Source: JBEKCP01 sp050014815 (GTDB taxonomy: Bacteria > Planctomycetota > Planctomycetia > Pirellulales > Thermoguttaceae). Taken from it: a stretch of 5,048 nt of DNA. The translations under genes were made by a program, and so were the position numbers. The notes under the pieces are model-generated. The model worked only from the letters and a program-made list of their open reading frames with translations. It did not search any database and was not told the origin of the DNA. Below, one piece after another: positions 1 to 4,785 of this stretch (the stretch's first letter is position 1; each line of letters opens with the position of its first letter). Where the stretch lies: contig JBEKCP010000449.1 in NCBI GenBank assembly GCA_050014815.1, positions 1 through 5,048 of the forward strand, written 5' to 3'.

Positions 1-6
1 GGCGGC

Positions 7-30
7 TTTGCGACTCTGCGTCTTTGCGTG
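7..30. repeat. Three imperfect 8-bp tandem repeats (TTTGCGTC-like)
   Basis: The units TTTGCGAC, TCTGCGTC and TTTGCGTG follow each other without spacing, so TGCG recurs every 8 bases. The array sits close to the left edge and may continue outside the window. It lies in the non-coding spacer before the Rieske gene. I see no open frame that it belongs to, and its function is unknown. Confidence 0.6.
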
Positions 31-37
31 AAACCCT

Positions 38-66
38 TTACCGTTGTGGCAAGTTCTTGGTACACT
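38..66 (+). promoter_or_regulatory. Weak promoter candidate upstream of the Rieske gene
   Basis: TACACT at 61-66 is preceded by TGG (58-60), giving an extended -10-like site. A poor -35 match, TTACCG, lies 17 bases upstream at 38-43. Transcription from here would leave a leader of roughly 50 bases before the ATG at 125. The surrounding spacer is AT-richer than the genes. The -35 matches the consensus at only half its positions, so this is only a candidate. Confidence 0.22.
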
Positions 67-124
67 CCCTTCGTGTCTTTCCCCGTGGTCACAACAATAG
101 GGTTTTCCCGGTCAGGTCTCGCCC

Positions 125-673
125 ATGACGTGCCAATGCCATCCAAGCCCTGACAACCGCCGCGGTTTTCTGGCCAAGGCCGCGGCCTGGGTCTTCGGGC
201 TCTCGGCCTACGGCGTGCCGGTTGCGGCGGCCGTGGCGGCCTTCCTGAACCCCTGGCGGCAGAAGGGCCCCTCCGGGCAGTGGATCCGCGTGACGACGCT
301 GTCTGCCTTGCCCGTCGGGGCCGCGCCCCAGCGGTTCCCGCTGGTGGCCGAGCGGACCGACGCCTGGACCCGCTACGCGGCGGAGGCGATCGGCGCCGTC
401 CACCTCCGGCGGACCGGCGACAAAGAGGCCGTCGCCCTGAGCGCGATCTGTCCGCACGCCGGCTGCGGCGTCGGCTACGAAGCGAAAGAGTCAGGCTTCT
501 TCTGCCCCTGCCACAAGGCCCACTTCGACCGCGACGGCAAGCGGACCGATGCGAAGAGCATCAGCCCGCGGGACATGGACAGCCTGGAGTGCGAGATCCG
601 GAACGCCTCGGAAGTCTGGGTCCGTTTCGAGAACTTCAAGACCGGCACGACGCAGAAGATTGCAAGAGCATGA
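125..673 (+). CDS. Rieske [2Fe-2S] iron-sulfur subunit of a cytochrome bc/b6f-type complex
   Basis: This 182-residue protein is the high-potential electron acceptor of a quinol:cytochrome c oxidoreductase. Box I is CPHAGC (C109, H111, C114) and box II is CPCHKAHF (C127, C129, H130). C109/H111/C127/H130 would bind the cluster, and C114/C129 would form the usual disulfide. The N-terminus has a twin-arginine-like NRRGFL (11-16) followed by one hydrophobic segment (about 19-41), which fits Tat export with a retained membrane anchor. The Ser and Tyr that normally follow CPCHG in the GSxY pattern are Ala and Phe here (K131, A132, H133, F134). In studied Rieske proteins, losing these hydrogen bonds lowers the redox potential. 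The start at 125 places the RR motif at the expected distance; there is no good Shine-Dalgarno site. The stop overlaps the next ATG as ATGA (670-673), implying translational coupling. Identification is firm; the low potential is inferred. Confidence 0.95.
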   Translation: MTCQCHPSPDNRRGFLAKAAAWVFGLSAYGVPVAAAVAAFLNPWRQKGPSGQWIRVTTLSALPVGAAPQRFPLVAERTDAWTRYAAEAIGAVHLRRTGDKEAVALSAICPHAGCGVGYEAKESGFFCPCHKAHFDRDGKRTDAKSISPRDMDSLECEIRNASEVWVRFENFKTGTTQKIARA

Positions 674-2427
674 ACCGAGCACTCGATTTTATCGACCAGC
701 GGACGGGGCTGCTCACGCCCCTTGCCGACTGGCTGCGGCGGCCGGTGGCTGGCGGGCCGAAGTGGCGGTTCGTCTGGCCCAGCACCATCGTCTTCGGCTT
801 CCTGACCCAAGCGGTCACCGGGATGGCCCTCTGGATGTACTACGTCCCCAGCCCCATGAGCGCGTGGGAAAGCGTCTACTATATCGAGCATCACGTCCAG
901 GGCGGCTGCTGGCTCCGGGCCATCCACCACTACTCCGCGCAAGTGACGCTCGTGCTGGTCGGACTGTACTTCTTGCAGATGATCGTCCGCGGCGCGTACC
1001 GTGGGCCCCGCGAGTTCCTCTACTGGACCGTGCTCCTGATGGCCCTGGTGACGCTCGGCCTGAACCTCACGGGCGACCTGCTCCCGTGGGACCAGAACAG
1101 CTATTGGGCCACGCACGTGCGGACCGGGTTTCTGAACCTGTTGCCGGGGATCGGCGGGGTGCTGTTCAACCTGGCCGCCGGGGGCGCGGAGTTCGGGCAG
1201 TTGACGCTTGCGCGGTTCGTGGCGCTGCACGTCGGGTTGTTTACGGCGGCCTTCCTTTGCCTCTTGGTATTGCACGCCTGGCTGGCCCGGCGGCACGGAC
1301 TGGAGGAGCCGGTCGAAGGCCGGCCGGCCGCCTCTTATTGGCCGGGCCAGGCGGCCCGCGACATGATGGCGTGCGCCGCCGTTCTGGCGGTCGTCCTCGT
1401 CTTGGCCGCTTGTTGCGGCACGGACCTTGGGGCCCCGGCCAATCCGGCCGAAGACCCCGGCACCGCCCGGCCCGAGTGGTCCTTCCGCGGCCTCTACCAG
1501 TTCCGCGAGCTGTTTCCATCGAGTCTGGAGATCGTGCCGATCTTCGGGATCTCCGGCCTGACGGTCCTGGTGTTCTTCTTGATGCCTTGGATCGGCCGGC
1601 GGCCTGCCGGGCGGTGGTTCAACGTGGCCTTCACGGCGGTAGTCTTCGGCGGTCTGGCCGCCTTGTCGTGGCAGTCCTACCGGCTCGACGCCCGGGATGA
1701 GAAGTACCAGCAGAATCTGGCCGCCGGCCGCGAGGCGGCCCGCCGGGTCAAACTGCTGGCGGATTCGCCGCAGATGATCCCCCCGACGGGCGCCCTGACG
1801 CTCCTGGCCGAAGACCCCAAGACGCAGGGGCCCCGGTTGTTCGAGCTCCACTGTGCGGCCTGTCACGGTTCTCCGGGCAACCCCCGGGAAGATACTACGG
1901 CCCCGGACCTGACCGCCTTCGCCCGCCGGGAGTGGTTCCAGGGCATCCTCGACCCCAAGCAGGTCGCCGGCCCGAAGTACTTCGGCAATACGAAGTTCAA
2001 GAAGAGTCCGATGGTCACCTTCGTGAAGGAGAACGCCGAGTCGTTTGACCCGGAGGAGATTGAAACCGTTGTGCTGGCGGTCTCGGCCGAGGCGGGCCTG
2101 AGGCGCCAGGAGGAGGCCGACCGCCTTGATGCCGGGAAGATCGCGGCCGGCCGGGCCCTGCTCACCGCGCGAAAGGCCGACTGCACGGGCTGCCATACCT
2201 GGCACGGCAAGGGAACGGCCCAAGGGCCCGACCTGACCGGCTACGGCAACCGGCAGTGGCTCATCGAGATCATCGGCAATCCGGCCCAAGAACGGTTCTA
2301 CGGCGAGAAGAACGATCGCATGCCCTCCTACGCCGGCACCCCCTCCGACCCCGGCAGCCGGATCCTGAGCGACCGTGAGATCGGCCTCATGGCCGACTGG
2401 CTCCGGGGCGAGTGGTACGAGCCATGA
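670..2427 (+). CDS. Fused cytochrome b (b6 + subunit IV) with two C-terminal cytochrome c domains; heme bH site degraded
   Basis: This 585-residue membrane protein is the quinol-oxidising core of a Rieske/cytochrome b complex. Residues 1-210 align almost without gaps to plant cytochrome b6, recalled from memory: helices A-D at about 36-58, 84-108, 115-138 and 183-206, with LLPWDQ at 137-142. Residues 228-336 match subunit IV: helices E-G, LGAPANP, and PEWS at 268-271 replacing PEWY. Seven helices put the C-terminus outside, where two c-type heme domains follow: CAACH (395-399, possible Met ligand M448) and CTGCH (505-509, MP at 551-552). R83, H86, H187, G51 and G135 for heme bL are present. 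For heme bH only H202 remains; H100 is Tyr, R103 is Gln, G37 is Pro and G121 is Val. Cys35, the b6f heme ci anchor, is Val. The ATG at 670 overlaps the Rieske stop; an in-frame extension to 280 would overlap the Rieske gene and is rejected. Cytochrome b with fused c domains is, as I recall, a known planctomycete arrangement. Confidence 0.95.
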   Translation: MNRALDFIDQRTGLLTPLADWLRRPVAGGPKWRFVWPSTIVFGFLTQAVTGMALWMYYVPSPMSAWESVYYIEHHVQGGCWLRAIHHYSAQVTLVLVGLYFLQMIVRGAYRGPREFLYWTVLLMALVTLGLNLTGDLLPWDQNSYWATHVRTGFLNLLPGIGGVLFNLAAGGAEFGQLTLARFVALHVGLFTAAFLCLLVLHAWLARRHGLEEPVEGRPAASYWPGQAARDMMACAAVLAVVLVLAACCGTDLGAPANPAEDPGTARPEWSFRGLYQFRELFPSSLEIVPIFGISGLTVLVFFLMPWIGRRPAGRWFNVAFTAVVFGGLAALSWQSYRLDARDEKYQQNLAAGREAARRVKLLADSPQMIPPTGALTLLAEDPKTQGPRLFELHCAACHGSPGNPREDTTAPDLTAFARREWFQGILDPKQVAGPKYFGNTKFKKSPMVTFVKENAESFDPEEIETVVLAVSAEAGLRRQEEADRLDAGKIAAGRALLTARKADCTGCHTWHGKGTAQGPDLTGYGNRQWLIEIIGNPAQERFYGEKNDRMPSYAGTPSDPGSRILSDREIGLMADWLRGEWYEP

Positions 2428-3593
2428 AACGACCAAAGTACTGCCGCTGCGCGTTTGCGCTCGGCTTCGCTGTCTTGCTGGCCACGCCGCTTTCGGCGGC
2501 CGAAATGCACCCGTACCGGCCGGGCACGGGCGAGGGCGGGCAGCTCAAGATCGTCAACGGCATCCCCGTCCTCATCGTCCAAGGCAGCCCGGAGGAAATG
2601 GGCCGGCAGCAGGCGGCCTTGGTCGGCGACATCATCAAACGGCTGTTGCCGCTGCCGCGGCTTATCCTGCAAGCCCGCGAAGGAGATGCCGCCTGGGCAG
2701 GCGCGGCGGGAGTTGCCGCCACGATCATCAGCCATGCCTCCGAGCGTCATCGCAGCGAATTGGACGCGATGGCTGCGGCCATGACGGCCACCGCCGACCA
2801 GAAGGCCTCGCTTGCGGTGGGCAACGTATTGGCCGAGCTCCGCCGCTTCAAGCGGTGTTCGGCCTTGCTCGTCGAGCCCGAGCGGAGCGCCACCGGGCAA
2901 GTCCTCTTCGGCCGCAACTACGACTTCGCCACCTTCGGCGTCCTCGACCGCCTGGGCCTCGTGACGGTCTATCGGCCCAACGGATGCCACGCCTTCGCTT
3001 CGGTCGGGTATCCCGCCAGCATTGGGGTCCTGTCCGGTATGAACGACGCGGGCCTGGCGCTCGCCTGCCTGGATTCCGGCCCGGCAAAGGACAACTCGCC
3101 CCCGCTGGATCCGCGCGGCGCTCCCATGCTGCTGAGCTTTCGCCGCGTGCTCGAGGAGTGCGCGACGATCGCGGAGGCCGAAAAGCTCCTCCGCCAGACC
3201 AGGCATACGACGTGGTTCAACCTGGCCGTGTGCGACAGGGAGCAAGCGGTCGTGTTCGAGATTACGGCGAGACACGTCGCCGTGCGCCGATCCGAGGACC
3301 ATCTGCTCGCCTCGACGAATCACTTCCGCACCGACGAACTCGGTGTTGGCGCCCGCAGCCCGCGCTATGCCAAGCTTTCGGAGTACTGGAAACGGGAGAA
3401 GCCGTTTGCGTGGACGGACGTAGCCCAGGCCATGCACGATGTCAATATGGGCAACACCACCCTTCAGACCATGGTGTTTGAGCCGGATTCGCTCATCTTG
3501 CGATTATCGCTGTACCGTCGTCCGGCGTCGGCAGGACCGCTCGTGCGGCTGGAACTCAAAGACCTCTTCTCGCCGGGGAAGGTGCGGGAGTGA
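2424..3593 (+). CDS. Secreted C45-family (acyl-CoA:6-APA acyltransferase-like) Ntn hydrolase
   Basis: This 389-residue protein is a probable self-cleaving N-terminal-nucleophile amidohydrolase or acyltransferase. A signal peptide covers about residues 1-26: KRPK, a hydrophobic stretch at 9-22, then LSAA. The nucleophile is most likely C145 (KRCSAL), and autoproteolysis before it would expose the catalytic Cys. The family pattern follows: GRNYDF at 163-168 supplies R164 and D167, spaced as Arg/Asp are in bile salt hydrolases. GMNDAGL at 205-211 supplies N207, STNHF at 297-301 supplies N299, and SPRYAKL at 312-318 supplies a late Arg. Members cleave or transfer acyl groups on amides; the substrate here cannot be read from sequence. 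ATG 2424 overlaps the cytochrome b stop as ATGA, and this start gives a clean signal peptide; an in-frame ATG at 2412 adds only four residues. Coupling to a respiratory complex is unexpected. The family call is strong; its role in the operon is unknown. Confidence 0.88.
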   Translation: MKRPKYCRCAFALGFAVLLATPLSAAEMHPYRPGTGEGGQLKIVNGIPVLIVQGSPEEMGRQQAALVGDIIKRLLPLPRLILQAREGDAAWAGAAGVAATIISHASERHRSELDAMAAAMTATADQKASLAVGNVLAELRRFKRCSALLVEPERSATGQVLFGRNYDFATFGVLDRLGLVTVYRPNGCHAFASVGYPASIGVLSGMNDAGLALACLDSGPAKDNSPPLDPRGAPMLLSFRRVLEECATIAEAEKLLRQTRHTTWFNLAVCDREQAVVFEITARHVAVRRSEDHLLASTNHFRTDELGVGARSPRYAKLSEYWKREKPFAWTDVAQAMHDVNMGNTTLQTMVFEPDSLILRLSLYRRPASAGPLVRLELKDLFSPGKVRE

Positions 3594-3638
3594 TAGCACT
3601 GTTGTGGCACGGTCTCCGGACACCATGCCACAACGGGG
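3594..3638. repeat. Strong palindrome after the operon (REP-like element or transcript-end hairpin)
   Basis: GTTGTGGCA (3601-3609) and TGCCACAAC (3626-3634) form a perfect 9-bp stem. The loop can pair further, for example GTC 3612-3614 with GAC 3619-3621 around TCCG. It begins 7 bases after the hydrolase stop. No T-run follows (GGGGTT), so it is not a standard intrinsic terminator, though it could stabilise or end the transcript. The stem strand CCGTTGTGGCA also occurs at 41-51, which hints at a dispersed element. Confidence 0.6.
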
Positions 3639-3682
3639 TTGCTACCCACCCTCACCGTCGGGCACCGTGCGCAGCATGGTCG

Positions 3683-3695
3683 CTCCCGGTGGGAG
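3683..3695. other. Small hairpin CTCCC-GGT-GGGAG in the 3594-3774 spacer
   Basis: A 5-bp perfect stem closes a 3-base loop in the spacer between the operon and the zinc-ribbon gene. Nothing in the 181-base spacer looks coding. This stem may belong to the same repeat or terminator region as the palindrome at 3601-3634. There is no T-tract after it. Confidence 0.3.
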
Positions 3696-3705
3696 AGGGG
3701 AGTAC

Positions 3706-3774
3706 TTGATACCGGCCGTCAAAATCTGCGAAATCGCTACAGTTTATCATGTCCCATACCGATTCTAGGACCAC
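3706..3774 (+). promoter_or_regulatory. AT-richer leader, probable promoter region of the zinc-ribbon gene
   Basis: Base composition drops from GC-rich to AT-rich here, as often seen in promoter regions. TTGATA (3706-3711) resembles a -35 box and TATCAT (3745-3750) resembles a -10 box, but they are 33 bases apart and cannot form one sigma70 promoter. AGGA at 3767-3770 lies 4 bases before the ATG at 3775 and is a weak, close Shine-Dalgarno candidate. Confidence 0.25.
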
Positions 3775-4695
3775 ATGTGGTGTCATCGGTGCGGACAAGA
3801 CGTCCCGGGCGTCCCCTCCCTGGAGGCCGGGGAGTATTCGTGCCCCCGCTGCGCGGAGGTTCTCCGTGCTTCCGCCGGGTCCGCCGTGGGATCAGGCGGG
3901 GCACCCGGGGTACCCGTTGGCGGGTCGCGGGTCGGGGGTCAGGAGTCAGGGGACAGGGACGGCGGGAAGAGTGAGAAAGATGTGAGCGGTGACCCGAACC
4001 TTCATCCTTCATCCTTCATCCTTCATCCTTCCGAGGAACCGCCCCTTTCCGACGACTGGGAGTTGGACGAGCATTTGCGGCATGTTGCACGGGTCCTGCG
4101 GACAGGCAAGACGGATAAGGCCAAGGGGCCGACGGGCCGATCGATGCCCGTACGACTGGATGGGCCGCACGAAATGCCGTCGGCGCGGCACAGCCAGCCG
4201 GATTGTCCCGATTCTTGTGTCATCGAAGGGGGACAGTCCCATTTTCGGGCCGACGCTTCGCGTCCATGCCCGAAAATCGGGACAGTCTCCGGACAGCCCG
4301 CCTTGGGGGCGTTCACCTGGATGTCGCTGTTGCTGGGCACAATGGCACTGGTCTGTGGCGGCATCCTGTTGGGCTGGTCGACGATCACCGGCCGCCGAGA
4401 ACTCTGGACGCTTGGCACGCCGATTGCCTTGGGCGGGCAGATCGCCCTGTTGATTGGCCTCGTCCTCCAGCTAGAGCGCCTCTGGTCCGACAGCCGGCGG
4501 GCCGCCAGCCAACTGGAAAAGGTCGACCTCCAATTGCACGAGTTGCGAACGACCACGACACTGCTGGGCACGGCGCATGGCCCGTCGGCCGCCTTCTATG
4601 CCCACCTGGCCGGCGGCGCCGGTCCGGAACTCCTCCTGAGCGATCTGAAGGGCCAACTGGACCTGTTGGCCGTGCGGTTGGCGCAGGAGAAGTGA
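3775..4695 (+). CDS. Unrecognised membrane protein with N-terminal zinc ribbon, two TM helices and C-terminal helical region
   Basis: This 306-residue protein belongs to no family I can name. It opens with a short zinc ribbon: MWCHRC (C3, C6) and YSCPRC (C23, C26). Residues 34-90 are low-complexity and partly encoded by two heptanucleotide arrays. A more protein-like block, PPLSDDWELDEHLRHV (89-104), follows. Residues 144-172 are encoded by a REP-like palindrome. Two hydrophobic helices lie at about 179-202 and 212-232, leaving both ends on the same side, presumably the cytoplasm. The tail (233-306) is charged and helical, probably coiled coil at about 233-260. The start at 3775 is chosen because the first Cys pair follows directly. 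The ORF is open throughout, yet its middle is repeat-derived, so the length probably varies between relatives. It could be a sensor or scaffold, but nothing in the sequence proves a function. It converges with the TPR gene downstream. Confidence 0.75.
   Translation: MWCHRCGQDVPGVPSLEAGEYSCPRCAEVLRASAGSAVGSGGAPGVPVGGSRVGGQESGDRDGGKSEKDVSGDPNLHPSSFILHPSEEPPLSDDWELDEHLRHVARVLRTGKTDKAKGPTGRSMPVRLDGPHEMPSARHSQPDCPDSCVIEGGQSHFRADASRPCPKIGTVSGQPALGAFTWMSLLLGTMALVCGGILLGWSTITGRRELWTLGTPIALGGQIALLIGLVLQLERLWSDSRRAASQLEKVDLQLHELRTTTTLLGTAHGPSAAFYAHLAGGAGPELLLSDLKGQLDLLAVRLAQEK
3921..3955. repeat. Degenerate heptanucleotide array (GGGGTCA-like, 5 units) inside a CDS
   Basis: Five consecutive 7-base units read CGGGTCG, CGGGTCG, GGGGTCA, GGAGTCA and GGGGACA. 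They encode roughly residues 50-60 of the zinc-ribbon protein as Gly/Ser/Arg/Asp-rich sequence. Seven is not a multiple of three, so gain or loss of one unit would shift the reading frame. Confidence 0.7.
3999..4031. repeat. Perfect heptanucleotide array (CCTTCAT)x4.7 inside a CDS
   Basis: Four exact CCTTCAT copies plus CCTTC span 33 bases. In the zinc-ribbon gene they encode residues 75-86, where three units (21 bases) give a 7-residue period (LHPSSFI, then LHPS). Because 33 is divisible by three the present length keeps the frame, whereas a change of one unit would break it. Exact copies imply recent expansion or active homogenisation. Confidence 0.9.
4204..4290. repeat. REP-like long palindrome inside a CDS (GGGACAGTCCC / ATTTTCGGGC stem)
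   Basis: ATTTTCGGGC (4241-4250) pairs perfectly with GCCCGAAAAT (4268-4277). The stem continues outward with GTCCC (4236-4240) against GGGAC (4279-4283), and inward with GACGC (4252-4256) against GCGTC (4260-4264). Pairing reaches 4229/4290 with a bulge at C4278 and one mismatch. TGTCCCGATT (4204-4213) is an exact inverted copy of 4275-4284, so an alternative fold exists. It is translated as residues 144-172 of the zinc-ribbon protein. Elements with GGGACAGTCCC cores are, to my recollection, dispersed in planctomycete genomes; that was not checked. Confidence 0.75.
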
Positions 4696-4702
4696 AAACA
4701 AA

Positions 4703-4723
4703 GGCGGAGGGCGGAGGGCGGAA
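4703..4723. repeat. Heptanucleotide array (GGCGGAG)x3
   Basis: GGCGGAG, GGCGGAG and GGCGGAA lie in tandem, starting 7 bases after the stop of the zinc-ribbon gene, in the convergent spacer. The last unit has one mismatch. It shares the 7-base period, but not the motif, of the other arrays nearby. Confidence 0.65.
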
Positions 4724-4733
4724 GAAAGTGCGA

Positions 4734-4747
4734 AGCCGCAAGCGGCT
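4734..4747. terminator. Small hairpin AGCCG-CAAG-CGGCT between convergent genes
   Basis: A 5-bp stem closes a CAAG tetraloop midway between two converging genes, where a shared terminator would be expected. Neither side has a T-run, so support for termination is weak. Confidence 0.3.
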
Positions 4748-4752
4748 CCATT

Positions 4753-4785
4753 CCCTAATCCCTAATCCCTAATCCCTAATCCCTA
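4753..4785. repeat. Perfect heptanucleotide array (CCCTAAT)x4.7
   Basis: Four exact CCCTAAT copies are followed by CCCTA, 33 bases in all, which is the same total length and phase as the CCTTCAT array. The final partial unit contains CTA (4783-4785), the reverse complement of the TAG stop of the - strand TPR gene, so the array abuts and supplies that gene's stop codon. It resembles telomere-type sequence in form only. Confidence 0.9.

Noticed and set aside
280..669. In-frame N-terminal extension of the cytochrome b ORF upstream of 670
   Set aside because: It lies fully within the Rieske gene in another frame, has an Arg-rich unnatural composition, and the ATG at 670 gives an exact ATGA overlap and a standard b6 N-terminus.
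670..1300. Heme ci (as in b6f) bound to cytochrome b
   Set aside because: The position equal to the b6 Cys35 is Val35, and there is no nearby Cys on the n-side end of helix A.
549..1700. + strand frame of 383 codons overlapping the Rieske and cytochrome b genes
   Set aside because: Arg/Pro/Gly-rich composition with no membrane helices or motifs, and overlapped by two well-supported genes.
475..2436. Long - strand open frame (653 codons) antisense to cytochrome b
   Set aside because: It is a GC-bias shadow: low-complexity Arg/Gly/Pro-rich sequence with no recognisable domain, opposite a confidently identified gene.
2328..3437. Long - strand open frame antisense to the C45 hydrolase
   Set aside because: Same GC-driven shadow effect; no domain, signal peptide or spacing support, while the + strand frame has intact catalytic motifs.
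3639..3985. Short + strand frames across the 3594-3774 spacer
   Set aside because: They run through the palindrome region and the zinc-ribbon gene, and show no domain or ribosome binding site.
4753..4785. CCCTAAT array as a telomere or as a CRISPR array
   Set aside because: Units are 7 bases with no spacers, so it is not CRISPR. It is short, internal and next to one gene's stop codon, so there is no reason to call it a chromosome end.
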